In this document: positions 53,625 to 63,373 of the stretch, in pieces
How positions within the stretch are numbered: position 1 is the first letter of the stretch
How the letters are laid out: every line of letters begins with the position of its first letter
Assembly (NCBI RefSeq): GCF_001025175.1
Contig: NZ_AP012324.1
Span: 868,001-932,000, forward strand
Source of the DNA: Bifidobacterium breve DSM 20213 = JCM 1192
GTDB taxonomy: Bacteria > Actinomycetota > Actinomycetes > Actinomycetales > Bifidobacteriaceae
Direction: 5' to 3'
Length of the DNA stretch: 64,000 nucleotides
Position numbers and translations under genes: made by a program
The notes under the pieces: model-generated
The model's database searches: none
The model's input: only the letters and a program-made list of their open reading frames with translations
What the model was told of the DNA's origin: nothing

Positions 53625-53660
53625 AGCCCGGAACCGTGTTTCATGGTTCCGGGCTCTTTC
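53625..53660 (+). terminator. Terminator of tig
   Basis: An 11-bp stem AGCCCGGAACC/GGTTCCGGGCT followed by CTTTCTATTCTT. Confidence 0.85.
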
Positions 53661-53686
53661 TATTCTTAAAGAAGTATTGTTCCATT

Positions 53687-53735
53687 GGCTCCCCTCCTTG
53701 AGGGGAGCTGTCGAGCGTAGCGAGACTGAGGGGAG
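53687..53735. repeat. Palindromic repeat, copy 6
   Basis: ggctcccctccttgaggggagc followed by tgtcgagcgtagcgaga and ctgaggggag. Keeps the three-stem layout. Confidence 0.75.
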
Positions 53736-53776
53736 TTCCCAAGGGCATACTCGTTGCATAAAGTGCGGAGGTCGAC

Positions 53777-55177
53777 ATGCAACCAGTAGTTACCGCCAAA
53801 CGTCTTGGCTGGCTTGCAGCGACAACCATCATCCTTGGCGTGATCATCGGCGCGGGCGCAGGTCTGCTGACGCTGCTGCTCTACGGCGTCGAGCACGTGA
53901 TGCTCGGCTATGTCGAGGGTTCGGAATTGCCCGGCCCATTCGGTGTGCCCGCTGTACGCCGTGCGATTTCGGTGACCATCGGTCTCGCCGTAGCCGGCGT
54001 TATCTGGTATTTCCTGCGTAACAAGACCACCAAGGTGCCATCGGTCAAAAAAGCCGTGGCGGGGGAGCGGATGCCTGTATGGCAGACCTTGGTGCATGTG
54101 GTGCTGCAGATCGGTATCGTCGGTTCGGGCGCGTCCATTGGACGAGAAGTCGCTCCTCGTGAACTCGGCGCCATGTTGGCGCAACGTTTCTGCGACCTGT
54201 TCCATATCGAAGGGGCCGACGGCATTGACCGCCGTATGGTGGTAGCAGTGGCGGCAGGTGCCGGCTTGGGCGGCGTCTACAATGCCCCTCTTGCCGGCAT
54301 GTTCTTCGCCGTGGAGATTCTGCTGGTGGACGTGACCCTTGAGAAGGTCGCTTTCGGTTTGGGCATGTCCGCGATTGCCGCGTTCGTGGCGGCGTCGATT
54401 AAGGGCCATCACACGTTCTATGACATCACCGCCATGCAACCGCAATCCACGCCTACCCTGATGCTGTTTGCGGTGCTGTGCGGCGCAGCGTGCGGTGTGG
54501 CTGGCGCATGGTTTCGCAAAGGCTCGCAATGGGCGGAATCCCATCAATCGCATGACAAGCATATTTTGTGGCAGATGCCATTGGCTGGTCTGGTGACTGG
54601 ATTGGCGGCGATTGTTGTTCCGCAGGTGATGGGCAACGGGCGCGCTGCGGCGCAGCTTGGTTTCAGTACATTCGTGCCGGAGGGCTCTGCCGCTGCCGGC
54701 GCATCGCAATCGGCTTCTTCGGCGGCGGCCTCGCCTTGGAATCTGTTGGCGGGCGGCGGCAACGTTTCCGGTTCGGCTTCTACGGCGGTTAATGCCGGTT
54801 TCCAGTTGTCTCAATCGAATATCGCCATGCTGCTGGGTGTGCTTGAGCTGACGTTTGTTGCCAAGGCGTTGGTCACGCTAATGACCATTCGTTCGGGTGC
54901 CTCAGGCGGCGTATTGCAGCCGGGCATCGCGTTGGGATCCACGCTGGGTGCAATGCTGGGGCTCATTTGGATACTGTTGTTCCCGGCTGACTCGGTGACT
55001 GCTTGTGCGCTGATTGGTGCCGCCGCATTGCTTTCGGCATCGCAGCAAGCGCCGTTGATGGCCATGTGTTTGGTGATGGAACTGACCGAAGCGCCCAGTG
55101 CGTTCTTCATGCTGGTCGGGTTGGCCGTGGCCGCATCGTCACTGGTGTCGAAGTGGATGTTGAGCCGTCGTAAGTAG
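53777..55177 (+). CDS. ClC-family chloride channel or antiporter
   Basis: A 466-residue membrane protein with about ten to twelve helices and the ClC selectivity-filter motifs: GSGASIGREVAPRELGAML (matching GxGxxxGREGP with GREVAP here), GLGGVYNAPLAGMFFAVEIL (GxFxP-type region with the gating Glu region), and RSGASGGVLQPGIALGSTLG (GxFxP motif). The first motif reads GREVAP instead of GREGP, so ion coupling may differ. The ATG is preceded by GTGCGGAGG. Confidence 0.85.
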   Translation: MQPVVTAKRLGWLAATTIILGVIIGAGAGLLTLLLYGVEHVMLGYVEGSELPGPFGVPAVRRAISVTIGLAVAGVIWYFLRNKTTKVPSVKKAVAGERMPVWQTLVHVVLQIGIVGSGASIGREVAPRELGAMLAQRFCDLFHIEGADGIDRRMVVAVAAGAGLGGVYNAPLAGMFFAVEILLVDVTLEKVAFGLGMSAIAAFVAASIKGHHTFYDITAMQPQSTPTLMLFAVLCGAACGVAGAWFRKGSQWAESHQSHDKHILWQMPLAGLVTGLAAIVVPQVMGNGRAAAQLGFSTFVPEGSAAAGASQSASSAAASPWNLLAGGGNVSGSASTAVNAGFQLSQSNIAMLLGVLELTFVAKALVTLMTIRSGASGGVLQPGIALGSTLGAMLGLIWILLFPADSVTACALIGAAALLSASQQAPLMAMCLVMELTEAPSAFFMLVGLAVAASSLVSKWMLSRRK

Positions 55178-55221
55178 GAAGTTGTTTTGGCTCCCGCCAG
55201 CGGGAGCGGAAAGAATAAGCT

Positions 55222-55599
55222 ATGTCTGAAAACACTGAGATTCGTGCGGCGCTGGAATCGCTTGCTGCCGAGCCATTGTCTGAGCAGATCGACTATTACC
55301 GCAAGCCGTTTATGGTGTTGTGGGCCGCCATCCAGGAGGCCGCCAGCGGTGTGGCCGAAGACTATGATTTGCCTACGGACATGGCCCAGTTGTGGGTGGC
55401 CGAACAGATGAGACAAGTCGCGGACTCACTGGTTGACAGACTCGCGGAAAAGGCCGTCTCGCGCGGTGCCAGCAAGTCGAATGTGGCCCGTGCCGCCGGG
55501 GCTAGTCCAGCCAATGCAATGCGCCGGTTCCCCCGCCTCAAAGACGATTCGTCCCAGACTCGCCTGCTCATCGACGACGTTCTCGATACTCTCGAATAA
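55222..55599 (+). CDS. Hypothetical protein with HTH-like C-terminal region
   Basis: A 125-residue helical protein that I cannot name. The C-terminal half, SRGASKSNVARAAGASPANA followed by MRRFPRL, has the spacing of an HTH_23/sigma-like helix-turn-helix found in short actinobacterial proteins. A site GCGGAAAG lies before the ATG at 55222, weak. It lies between the ClC gene and a palindromic repeat. Confidence 0.6.
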   Translation: MSENTEIRAALESLAAEPLSEQIDYYRKPFMVLWAAIQEAASGVAEDYDLPTDMAQLWVAEQMRQVADSLVDRLAEKAVSRGASKSNVARAAGASPANAMRRFPRLKDDSSQTRLLIDDVLDTLE

Positions 55600-55647
55600 C
55601 CTCCCTCTGACGAGGGAGGTGGCTCGACGAAGTCGAGACGGAGGGAG
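55600..55647. repeat. Palindromic repeat, copy 7
   Basis: cctccctctgacgagggagg then tggctcgacgaagtcgaga and cggagggag, same layout as the copy near glgX. Confidence 0.7.
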
Positions 55648-55693
55648 AGATATCCTACGCTGGCCGCCAAAAAGCGCGTGAAAAGCCGTCTTC

Positions 55694-55712
55694 AGTCGCT
55701 TCAAGGCGGTAG
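55694..55712 (+). promoter_or_regulatory. Possible ClgR-type site upstream of clpP1
   Basis: GTCGCT-TCA-AGGCGG is a partly symmetric CGC/GCG element about 50 bases before the clpP1 start. In bifidobacteria and other actinobacteria clpP is known to be controlled by ClgR, whose sites have CGC...GCG form; the match here is weak. Confidence 0.3.
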
Positions 55713-55750
55713 TCTAAACAATGTTCGAGTAATTTAGAAGGAGAATCAAG

Positions 55751-56374
55751 GTGAGCAATGCCTTTGCGACCTTGCCGGTCATGGCGGGCGATGACGTCCC
55801 GGCCGGCCCCGTCGACCCGATTTTCAACCGTCTGCTCAAAGACCGCATCATCTGGATGGGTGAAGAGGTCAAGGACGATATGGCCAACCGCATCTGCGCC
55901 CAGCTGCTGATGCTGGCCGCCGAAGACCCGAAGAAGGATATCTGGCTGTACATCAATTCGCCGGGCGGCTCCATCACCGCCGGTATGGCCATCTACGACA
56001 CCATGCAGCTCATCGAGCCTGACGTGGCGACCGTGGGTCTGGGCATGTGCGCCTCCATGGGCCAGTTCCTGCTGAGTTCCGGCACCAAGGGCAAGCGTTA
56101 CCTGACCTCGCACGCCCGTGTGCTCATGCACCAGCCCTCCGGAGGCATTGGCGGCACCGCCACCGACGTGCGCATCAACGCCGAGCTTATCATGGACATG
56201 AAGAAGACCATGAGCGAGCTGACCGCCGAACAGACCGGCCATACCGTCGAGGAAATCTACCGCGACAACGAATACGATCACTGGTTCACCGCTCAGGAAG
56301 CCCTCGATTATGGCTTCGTGGATAAGCTCGTGACCACGCCGGACACCATCGGCAACAACCAGCAGGGGGAGTGA
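55751..56374 (+). CDS. clpP1: ATP-dependent Clp protease proteolytic subunit 1
   Basis: A 207-residue serine protease subunit. The nucleophile lies in [13 protein letters not shown] and the His in [13 protein letters not shown]; the Asp is in the [16 protein letters not shown] region that follows. The IYINSPGG-type loop reads [14 protein letters not shown]. The start is GTG 55751, preceded by AGAAGGAG. The clpP2 gene follows at once, and the two products form a mixed barrel in actinobacteria. Confidence 0.95.
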   Translation: MSNAFATLPVMAGDDVPAGPVDPIFNRLLKDRIIWMGEEVKDDMANRICAQLLMLAAEDPKKDIWLYINSPGGSITAGMAIYDTMQLIEPDVATVGLGMCASMGQFLLSSGTKGKRYLTSHARVLMHQPSGGIGGTATDVRINAELIMDMKKTMSELTAEQTGHTVEEIYRDNEYDHWFTAQEALDYGFVDKLVTTPDTIGNNQQGE

Positions 56375-56379
56375 GACTT

Positions 56380-57063
56380 ATGGCAAGTGAAGAAGCGAAG
56401 TTTGCCGCCCGCGCCGACCGACTGGCCGGCCGCCAGGGTGTAGCCGGCTTCATGCCGGCCGCGGCCCCAACCAACCGCTACATCATGCCGCAGTTTGTGG
56501 AGAAGACCCCGTACGGCATGAAGACCCAGGACGCCTACTCCCGCCTGTTCGAGGATCGCATCATCTTCCTCGGCGTGCAGGTGGATGACGCCTCCGCCGA
56601 CGATGTGATGGCCCAGCTGCTGGTCTTGGAATCCCAGGATCCAAACCGCGATGTGATGATGTACATCAACTCGCCCGGCGGTTCGATGACGGCCATGACC
56701 GCCATCTACGACACCATGCAGTACATCAAGCCCGATGTGCAGACCGTATGCCTCGGTCAGGCCGCCTCCGCAGCGGCGATTCTGCTGGCTTCCGGCACCA
56801 AGGGCAAGCGTCTGATGCTGCCGAACGCCCGTGTGCTCATCCACCAGCCGGCCATCGACCAGGGCTTCGGCAAGGCCACGGAGATTGAAATCCAGGCCAA
56901 GGAAATGCTCCGCATGCGCGAATGGCTGGAGGAAACCCTCGCCAAGCACACCGGTCAGGACGTGGAGAAGATTCGCCGCGACATCGAGGTGGACACCTTC
57001 CTGACCGCCGACGAAGCCAAGGATTACGGCATCGTGGACGAAGTGCTGGCTCACCGCCAGTAA
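56380..57063 (+). CDS. clpP2: ATP-dependent Clp protease proteolytic subunit 2
   Basis: A 227-residue second ClpP subunit with [20 protein letters not shown], nucleophile Ser in [17 protein letters not shown] and His in [14 protein letters not shown]. The start is the ATG at 56380, 5 bases after the clpP1 stop; a GTG at 56371 overlaps clpP1. Both subunits keep full catalytic residues. Confidence 0.95.
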   Translation: MASEEAKFAARADRLAGRQGVAGFMPAAAPTNRYIMPQFVEKTPYGMKTQDAYSRLFEDRIIFLGVQVDDASADDVMAQLLVLESQDPNRDVMMYINSPGGSMTAMTAIYDTMQYIKPDVQTVCLGQAASAAAILLASGTKGKRLMLPNARVLIHQPAIDQGFGKATEIEIQAKEMLRMREWLEETLAKHTGQDVEKIRRDIEVDTFLTADEAKDYGIVDEVLAHRQ

Positions 57064-57079
57064 CGGTCTCAAACATGTG

Positions 57080-57148
57080 GACGAATAGTGATATTCGTCC
57101 GGACACTAGGCATTGCAATACCCTCGGTCGGTCTGACCGGGGGTATTG
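57080..57148 (+). terminator. Two hairpins between clpP2 and clpX
   Basis: A perfect 8-bp stem GACGAATA-GTGA-TATTCGTC (57080-57099) is followed by a larger stem CAATACCC...GGGTATTG with inner CGGTC/GACCG (57116-57148) and GTGTTG. Together they suggest termination or processing, so clpX probably has its own promoter. Confidence 0.6.
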
Positions 57149-57236
57149 TGTTGAAAGGCGACGGCAATGTGTGCGTCGTGTAAACATACAGACAAGCACA
57201 GCAGGCAGTGCGGCATTCATCGGCAAAGGAGATCTC

Positions 57237-58598
57237 ATGGGGCGTGTGGTGAGCTACAACGAGGACATTCCCCGCTGCACGTTCTGCGGCAAAACCGAGC
57301 GTCAGGTTCGCAAACTGGTGGCCGGTCCCAATGCCTCCATCTGCGACGAATGCATTGCCCTATGCGTGGATATCATCTCCGAGGAGCGCAGCAAAGACGC
57401 CGAAGTCAACTCGCTGAGCCTGCCCAAACCAACGCAGATTTTCGATTATCTCAATCGATATGTCATCGGCCAGGAAGAAGCCAAACGGGCGCTTTCCGTG
57501 GCCGTGTACAACCATTACAAGCGCGTCAATATGGAGTTGCAGGAATCCGCCGAACAACTTGACGGCGCGAACGGCAATGTCGCGCTCCAATCAGCCGGGC
57601 GAGCCCGCAAGTCTCAGCGGGCTAATGATCCGCTATCGGATGTGGAAGTCGCCAAGTCGAACATTCTGTTGCTGGGGCCCACCGGTGTGGGCAAAACCTA
57701 TCTTGCCCAGTCACTGGCCCGTGTGATGAACGTGCCGTTCGTCATCACCGATGCCACCACGCTCACCGAAGCCGGCTACGTGGGCGATGACGTGGAGACC
57801 GTGCTCCAGCGTCTGCTGCAGGCCGCGGACGGCGATGTCAGCCGAGCCCAGCACGGCATTATCTATATTGACGAAATCGATAAAATCGCCCGCAAATCCG
57901 GCGAGAACACCTCGATTACCCGTGACGTATCCGGTGAGGGAGTGCAGCAGGCACTATTGAAAATCCTTGAAGGCACTATTGCTTCCGTGCCACTGGAAGG
58001 CACTCGCAAGCACAAAGAGCAGGACACAGTGCAGATGGATACGCGTGGCATCCTGTTCATCTGTGGCGGCGCATTCGTAGGATTGACGGACATCGTGCGC
58101 AAGCGTCTGGGCCGCCGGGAAACCGGTTTTGGAGCCAATTGGCATGACGCCGACCTGAAAGACGAGGAGCTGCTTAAGCAGGTCAATGCCGATGATTTAG
58201 CCGAATTCGGTCTGCTGCCTGAATTCATCGGTCGACTGCCGGTCACCAGCGTGCTCGAGGAGCTGACGGTGGATGATTTGACGGAGATTCTTACGCAGCC
58301 GGCCAATGCGCTGATTAAGCAGTACCGCAAACTGTTTGCCGTCGACGGCGTTGATCTGGAGTTCACCGACCAGGCCGTCCAAGCGATTGCCGATACGGCT
58401 ATCAAGCAGGGGATTGGCGCACGAGGTCTGCGTTCGATTATCGAACGCACCCTGCAAGACACGATGTTCCAGCTGCCCAGTCTTGAGGATGTCAAGCAGG
58501 TGGTTGTCGACAAGGCATCCGTGGAAGGCACCAGTGCGCCGAAACTGCTGCGTGAAACGGTCATCCAGGAATCCGCGGAGCGTCGTCGTACAGCATGA
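57237..58598 (+). CDS. clpX: ATP-dependent Clp protease ATP-binding subunit ClpX
   Basis: AAA+ unfoldase that feeds substrates to ClpP. The 453-residue protein has the N-terminal zinc domain ([17 protein letters not shown] ... CDECIALC), Walker [15 protein letters not shown], Walker [16 protein letters not shown], the pore-loop region [11 protein letters not shown] and the ClpP-binding IGF-like area. The start is the ATG at 57237, with AAAGGAGA upstream; the frame upstream is open but non-coding. Confidence 0.95.
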   Translation: MGRVVSYNEDIPRCTFCGKTERQVRKLVAGPNASICDECIALCVDIISEERSKDAEVNSLSLPKPTQIFDYLNRYVIGQEEAKRALSVAVYNHYKRVNMELQESAEQLDGANGNVALQSAGRARKSQRANDPLSDVEVAKSNILLLGPTGVGKTYLAQSLARVMNVPFVITDATTLTEAGYVGDDVETVLQRLLQAADGDVSRAQHGIIYIDEIDKIARKSGENTSITRDVSGEGVQQALLKILEGTIASVPLEGTRKHKEQDTVQMDTRGILFICGGAFVGLTDIVRKRLGRRETGFGANWHDADLKDEELLKQVNADDLAEFGLLPEFIGRLPVTSVLEELTVDDLTEILTQPANALIKQYRKLFAVDGVDLEFTDQAVQAIADTAIKQGIGARGLRSIIERTLQDTMFQLPSLEDVKQVVVDKASVEGTSAPKLLRETVIQESAERRRTA

Positions 58599-58704
58599 TT
58601 GTCGGATACTGTGACTCGCTGTTCCTGTGACACGCCGAGTAACCAATGGGTTGCACAAACACGAACCTTGAGTAATATGTATCGAGTTGTCTGAAAGACA
58701 ATAT

Positions 58705-58778
58705 GCGCCAGTAGCCCAGCGGATTAGAGCAGCTGACTACGGATCAGCAGGTCGCAGGTTCGAATCCTGTCTGGCGCA
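58705..58778 (+). tRNA. tRNA-Arg (ACG), copy 1
   Basis: Cloverleaf with acceptor GCGCCAG/CTGGCGC, T-arm GGTTCGAATCC and anticodon loop CTACGGA, anticodon ACG (wobble inosine after deamination of A34). Confidence 0.95.
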
Positions 58779-58807
58779 CTCCCGAACCACGGGGACAACG
58801 GTGGTAT

Positions 58808-58881
58808 GCGCCAGTAGCCCAGCGGATTAGAGCAGCTGACTACGGATCAGCAGGTCGCAGGTTCGAATCCTGTCTGGCGCA
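58808..58881 (+). tRNA. tRNA-Arg (ACG), copy 2
   Basis: Identical to the copy 29 bases upstream; shares its transcript and the terminator at 58886. Confidence 0.95.
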
Positions 58882-58885
58882 CGAT

Positions 58886-58920
58886 AAAGCCTCGGAAGCG
58901 AAATGCCTTCGAGGCTTTTC
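58886..58920 (+). terminator. Terminator after tRNA-Arg pair
   Basis: AAAGCCTCG...CGAGGCTTT stem with an internal GAAGC/GCCTT extension, followed by TTTTCC. Confidence 0.8.
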
Positions 58921-58990
58921 CAATTCTCGTTACATACCTCCTTTACGATGGGTCAGGTTTGTTTTCGCCGGTAGTGAAGAAGGAGAAACA

Positions 58991-60196
58991 GTGATTCTGG
59001 CACAGCATGCCCCTTACGATTTCGATACGATTCTTGAGCGTCATGGCTCTTCGTCCGCCAAATGGCATGAGGTCGTGGAACAGATGGGTGAGGACGGCAA
59101 AGATGTGGTGCCCTTGTCCGTGGCAGACATGGAATTCAAACCGGCTCCTGAAGTAGTCGAGGCTCTCATCCAATCTGCCACCCATGACGTATTCGGTTAC
59201 GATTACGCCACTGAAGACTACTTCACAGCTTTTCTCAATTGGATGGAGCATCGTCATAATTTCCATATCGACCCTTCATGGGTGAGCCTGTCCGACGGCG
59301 TGATGCCTGCCGTCAACACGGCCCTGCGATCCGTCACCCGACCGGGAGATAAGGTCATTATCCAGCGGCCTGTCTATTACCCGTTCACCTTTGCCGCCGA
59401 GCACAATGGTTTGACCATTCTCGACAACGAGCTGGTACTGGACGAGAACGGCCACTATGGCATTGATTTTGATGATCTCGAATCCAAGGCCGCCGATCCT
59501 CGCTGCACGGCCATGATTCTGTGCAATCCGCACAACCCGGTGGGCCGTGTCTGGACGCCTGAAGAACTGCGGCGCATTGGCGATATCTGTATCAAACGCC
59601 GTGTGCGTCTGCTGTGCGACGAGATTCACGCCGACTTTTCCTATCCTGGACATAAGGTCACCATGTTCTCCACGTTGGGGGCTGAGTACGCGAATATCGT
59701 CTTTGAATTCACCGCGCCTACCAAAACCTTCAATCTGGCTGGTCTGTTGTGCTCCAACACCATCATCCCGAACCCGCACCTCAAGCGTCGTTACGATGCG
59801 GCGGCGGATAATATCGGCGGCCTGACCGTCAACCATTTCGGTATGGTCGCATGCCAAGCCGCCTACGACCATGCCGAACCGTGGCTGGACGCACTGATGG
59901 AAGTGCTGGAACGCAATCTCGGGCTCATCCGCGACTTCACTGCACGTGTAAGCGGCATTCGTCTGATTGAACCGGAAGGCACTTACTTGGCTTGGCTCGA
60001 TTGCCGAGGCCTGGGCTTCGATACTCCTGAAGAACTTTGCGATTTTCTGCGCAATGAGGCCCGTGTGTGGTTTGATGAAGGCTCGATGTTCGGCGAATCT
60101 GGAAACTTCTTCGAGCGTGTCAACCTTGCCTGTCCGACCAGGCTGCTTGAACAGGTGCTTGCCAACATCGAGACCGCTTTGGCTGACCGTCAGTAG
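58991..60196 (+). CDS. MalY/PatB-type aminotransferase, probable cystathionine beta-lyase
   Basis: A 401-residue fold-type I PLP enzyme. The N-terminal KWHEVVEQMGEDGKDVVPLS, then VADMEFKPAPEVVEALI is typical of PatB C-S lyases, PLP contacts are in ILCNPHNPVGRVWT and LLCDEIHADFSYPG, and the lysine is in TAPTKTFNLAGL. The reaction is inferred: cleavage of cystathionine or cysteine conjugates in methionine metabolism. The start is GTG 58991 with AAGAAGGAG before it. Confidence 0.87.
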   Translation: MILAQHAPYDFDTILERHGSSSAKWHEVVEQMGEDGKDVVPLSVADMEFKPAPEVVEALIQSATHDVFGYDYATEDYFTAFLNWMEHRHNFHIDPSWVSLSDGVMPAVNTALRSVTRPGDKVIIQRPVYYPFTFAAEHNGLTILDNELVLDENGHYGIDFDDLESKAADPRCTAMILCNPHNPVGRVWTPEELRRIGDICIKRRVRLLCDEIHADFSYPGHKVTMFSTLGAEYANIVFEFTAPTKTFNLAGLLCSNTIIPNPHLKRRYDAAADNIGGLTVNHFGMVACQAAYDHAEPWLDALMEVLERNLGLIRDFTARVSGIRLIEPEGTYLAWLDCRGLGFDTPEELCDFLRNEARVWFDEGSMFGESGNFFERVNLACPTRLLEQVLANIETALADRQ

Positions 60197-60276
60197 GGGG
60201 GTACGCCCCGGGCTGAACGTCCTGAGATATTCCGTACCATAGCAGCAGATCATTCATTATCGAGCGAGGAGACGCG

Positions 60277-61665
60277 ATGGCCACAACCACCGGCGCAAAA
60301 CGAGGCATTTGGCCCATGATCAGGCGGATAGCCGCCTCTGATCGCATATCTGGACTGATTATGCTCGGTTTTGCCCTTGCCGGTCTGGTTCTGGCGAATC
60401 TTCCCCTCACCGCGCATGCATTTGAGGCCGTAGCGGAAACGCATGTGTTCATTCCGCATACCAATCTTGATCTGCCGATCGGCCATTGGGCTCAGGACGG
60501 TTTGCTCACTATCTTCTTCCTGACTGTTGGCCTCGAACTGAAGCAGGAGCTCACCACCGGCTCGCTCGCTAATCCCAAGGCGGCCGCTGTGCCGATGCTG
60601 TGTGCCGTTGGGGGCATGATCACCCCGCCCATCCTGTTTCTGGCCACCACTGCACTGTTTTCGCAGTTCGGCCCGGGGGAGCCTGGCTCATTGATCCTGG
60701 CCACCACTGGCAGCAGCATCCCGTTCGCCGAGATGTCCCACGGCTGGGCGGTGCCCACAGCCACGGATATCGCGTTCTCGTTGGCGGTGCTCGCACTGTT
60801 TGCCAAGGCGCTGCCCGGTTCGATCCGCGCATTCCTGATGACTTTGGCCACGGTCGACGATTTGCTGGCCATCATCTTGATAGCGGTGTTCTTCTCCTCG
60901 GTCAATGCTTGGTACTGGTTCATTGGCATCGCCGTGTGTGCCGTGGTATGGGCACATTTGGTTCGTCTTAAGAAAGTGCCATGGATCGCGGTGGGCGTGG
61001 TCGGCATCCTTGCCTGGATCATGATGTTTGAAGCCGGCATCCATCCCACGTTGGCCGGTGTATTGGTTGGTTTGCTGACCCCGGCACGTGTGATGCACGG
61101 TGAATACGCACCGCGCGCCGAACGATATGCGGACAAGCTCAAGCCGTTTTCCGCTCTGCTGGCTTTGCCGATTTTCGCCTTGTTCGCCACCGGCGTGCAT
61201 TTTGAATCCTTGAGTCCGCTGTTGCTGCTCTCGCCACTGGTCATCGCCCTGATTGTGGCGCTGGTGGTCGGCAAGCCGTTGGGTATCATCGTCACCGCTT
61301 GGCTGGCCACACATGTCGGAGGGCTCAAGATGGCCAAGGGGCTACGCGTTCGCGATATGATTCCCGCTGCCGTCGCCTGTGGAATCGGTTTTACGGTGTC
61401 GTTCCTCATCGCCTCTCTGGCCTATACGAACCAGGAGCTGTCCGCCGAAGCCCGATTCGGTGTGCTGGTGGCCTCGCTGATCGCCGCCGCGATTTCCGGC
61501 GTATTGTTGAGCCGCCAATCCAAGCGATTTGAACAGGCTGTGGCCGTTGCAGCTGCTGAGGCTGACGCCGAGTCCGACGTCAATACGCATTCCGACGAGC
61601 TGGCGGAGCATTCCATCACCCTTGCGGACGGCACGGAAAGCGTTGAAATCGACTTCCGTCGTTAA
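60277..61665 (+). CDS. nhaA: Na+/H+ antiporter NhaA
   Basis: A 462-residue membrane antiporter with about twelve helices. Recognisable NhaA segments are GLELKQELTTGSLANPKAAA, PTATDIAFSLAVLALFAKAL, MTLATVDDLLAIILIAVFF (the functional Asp pair) and FEAGIHPTLAGVLVGLLTP. A long acidic cytoplasmic tail (about 60 residues) follows the last helix. The ATG follows GCGAGGAG. Confidence 0.92.
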   Translation: MATTTGAKRGIWPMIRRIAASDRISGLIMLGFALAGLVLANLPLTAHAFEAVAETHVFIPHTNLDLPIGHWAQDGLLTIFFLTVGLELKQELTTGSLANPKAAAVPMLCAVGGMITPPILFLATTALFSQFGPGEPGSLILATTGSSIPFAEMSHGWAVPTATDIAFSLAVLALFAKALPGSIRAFLMTLATVDDLLAIILIAVFFSSVNAWYWFIGIAVCAVVWAHLVRLKKVPWIAVGVVGILAWIMMFEAGIHPTLAGVLVGLLTPARVMHGEYAPRAERYADKLKPFSALLALPIFALFATGVHFESLSPLLLLSPLVIALIVALVVGKPLGIIVTAWLATHVGGLKMAKGLRVRDMIPAAVACGIGFTVSFLIASLAYTNQELSAEARFGVLVASLIAAAISGVLLSRQSKRFEQAVAVAAAEADAESDVNTHSDELAEHSITLADGTESVEIDFRR

Positions 61666-61703
61666 TCTGCCTAGGATACTGCTAGAGCCCATGGAGGTAC
61701 CAA

Positions 61704-62606
61704 ATGGCGAAGAAGCAGAAAAAATCCCAAAAGGCCGATGGCAAAAAAGCATCCGGTATAAAGCAGCCGACAAACACCGGTGTTGACGGGAATCCGAACG
61801 TCGGAACAATTGCCGAAGAACAAGCCAACATTCAAGTCGCACAAATTCCGATGAATCCGGTTGATTTGGAGGACGCCGCGCCGCTGGGGGACACCTATCA
61901 TCGAGGCCCAGTGATTCTGCGCGGCCAGATGATTCCTTCGGACAACACCACCGCGAACCTGCTCAAGCCGGATCAGGATACCGATTGGCTGCATATGGAT
62001 CCGTGGCGTGTGCTGCGCATCCAATCCGAATTCGTGGATGGCTTCGGTGCGCTTGCCGAGCTGGGGCCTGCGGTATCGATTTTCGGCTCCGCGCGCACAC
62101 AACGCACCGAATCGGACTACAAGGCGGCTCGTCGCATGGGCAGCCAGATCGCCAAGCGCAATATCGCCGTCATCACTGGTGGCGGGCCGGGCATTATGGA
62201 AGCCGCGAACCGGGGAGCGGCATTGGCTGGCGGCAAGTCGGTGGGGCTTGGCATCGAACTTCCGTTTGAACAGGGGCTGAACCAGTGGGTGAACCTTGGC
62301 ATGAGCTTCCGGTACTTCTTTGTCAGGAAGACGATGTTCGTCAAGTATTCCTCCGGTGTGATCGTCTGCCCGGGCGGCTTCGGCACGTTGGATGAGATGT
62401 TCGAGCTGTTGACCCTGGTTCAGACCCACAAGGTGGCGAACATTCCGGTGGTGTTGTACGGTAAGGATTATTGGCAGGGGCTATTCGACTGGTTGGATGG
62501 GCCGGTCGCCGAGCGTGGCATGATTTCGAAGATAGATCCCAAGCTGGTTACCGTGACTGACGATGCCGACGAAGCCGTGGACGTGGCCACGAGTATGGTT
62601 GTCTGA
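61704..62606 (+). CDS. LOG-family protein (TIGR00730 type), cytokinin riboside monophosphate phosphoribohydrolase-like
   Basis: A 300-residue protein with the Rossmann-like LOG core: VITGGGPGIMEAANRGAALA and CPGGFGTLDEMFELLTLVQ carry the GGG-P-x-M-E and PGGxGTxxE motifs. Bacterial members are nucleotide-sugar hydrolases releasing a base from a monophosphate; the 'lysine decarboxylase' label once used is wrong for this family. The Lys-rich N-terminal tail (KKQKKSQKADGKKASGIKQP) and about 60-residue extension are unusual. Confidence 0.87.
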   Translation: MAKKQKKSQKADGKKASGIKQPTNTGVDGNPNVGTIAEEQANIQVAQIPMNPVDLEDAAPLGDTYHRGPVILRGQMIPSDNTTANLLKPDQDTDWLHMDPWRVLRIQSEFVDGFGALAELGPAVSIFGSARTQRTESDYKAARRMGSQIAKRNIAVITGGGPGIMEAANRGAALAGGKSVGLGIELPFEQGLNQWVNLGMSFRYFFVRKTMFVKYSSGVIVCPGGFGTLDEMFELLTLVQTHKVANIPVVLYGKDYWQGLFDWLDGPVAERGMISKIDPKLVTVTDDADEAVDVATSMVV

Positions 62607-62614
62607 GGGCATTT

Positions 62615-62637
62615 GCTCCCCTCCGTCAAGGGAAGCC
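62615..62637. repeat. Half-copy of the palindromic repeat
   Basis: gctcccctccgtcaagggaagc forms a single imperfect stem between convergent genes and may act as terminator for the LOG gene and the methyltransferase gene. Confidence 0.45.
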
Positions 62638-62645
62638 AAGAAATA

Positions 62646-63311
62646 TTACTTCTTGTATGCGATGAGCAGTCCGGTACCATCCGGAGTAAGTGTGGATTCA
62701 AATTCCTCATCCTGCTCGACGGTAGTGATGAGCTCGCGCATGGCCGTGGCCTTGCCGCTGCGGTCGGCCGGGTTGATCACACCGCCCTGCTCCGTATCCA
62801 AAGCCAATGCGTCCGTGAATACGATGGCACCATGATCACGTAGCAGGCGGGACGCCTGGGCGAATGTGGCGGCATAATTCTCCGCATCGCCGGCCACCAC
62901 AATCAAATCGTAATCATTGGCATTGAGCCTGGGCAGAAACACACTGGCCGGGGCATTCACCGCACGAAGCGTGGTAGCGGTCTCGTCCTGCAGTTCGGCA
63001 AACGCCTTGCGAATCAGTGTGATGCCCTGTGCGGTGGAATCGACGGCGGTCAACTGTCCCTTGTTGTCCAAGGCATAGGCGAGTTGCAGAGTCTCCACCA
63101 AGGAGCCGGTGCCCACGGCGATTACCGAGGAGGCTCCGGTCAAACGGACCAGCAGGCCCAGGAGTCGGGCTTGTGCGGCTGGACCTTGCAGTTGTCCGGA
63201 TTCGTCGGCGGCGGTACGGGCATCAGCCAGTGTGGACGGTTCAAGTTCGCGAGCATGTTCTTCGGTGAATTCCCATGCCTTGGCGAGATTCGTGTACTGT
63301 GTTCTGTCCAT
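62646..63311 (-). CDS. O-methyltransferase, class I SAM-dependent
   Basis: A 221-residue methyltransferase of the catechol/caffeoyl-CoA O-methyltransferase type. SAM-binding residues lie in SSVIAVGTGSLVETLQLAYA, acidic loop in LTAVDSTAQGI, and metal/substrate residues in YDLIVVAGDAENYAATF and the DHGAIVFTDALALDT segment. The usual D-x-E-N-D-type ions are partly replaced (VAGDAENY). The substrate is unknown. It is convergent with the LOG gene and divergent from nothing close; frdB lies next on the same strand. Confidence 0.85.
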   Translation of the reverse strand: MDRTQYTNLAKAWEFTEEHARELEPSTLADARTAADESGQLQGPAAQARLLGLLVRLTGASSVIAVGTGSLVETLQLAYALDNKGQLTAVDSTAQGITLIRKAFAELQDETATTLRAVNAPASVFLPRLNANDYDLIVVAGDAENYAATFAQASRLLRDHGAIVFTDALALDTEQGGVINPADRSGKATAMRELITTVEQDEEFESTLTPDGTGLLIAYKK

Positions 63312-63373
63312 AACCGTTCCTTCGATATTCGTTCTCTCAGACTATGACTTTCCGGTATCTACCCGGCAATGAT

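Noticed and set aside
58705..58881. 74-bp direct repeat suggesting duplication of a mobile element
   Set aside because: The repeated units are complete identical tRNA-Arg genes; the same holds for the tRNA-Ala pair at 38763-38994.
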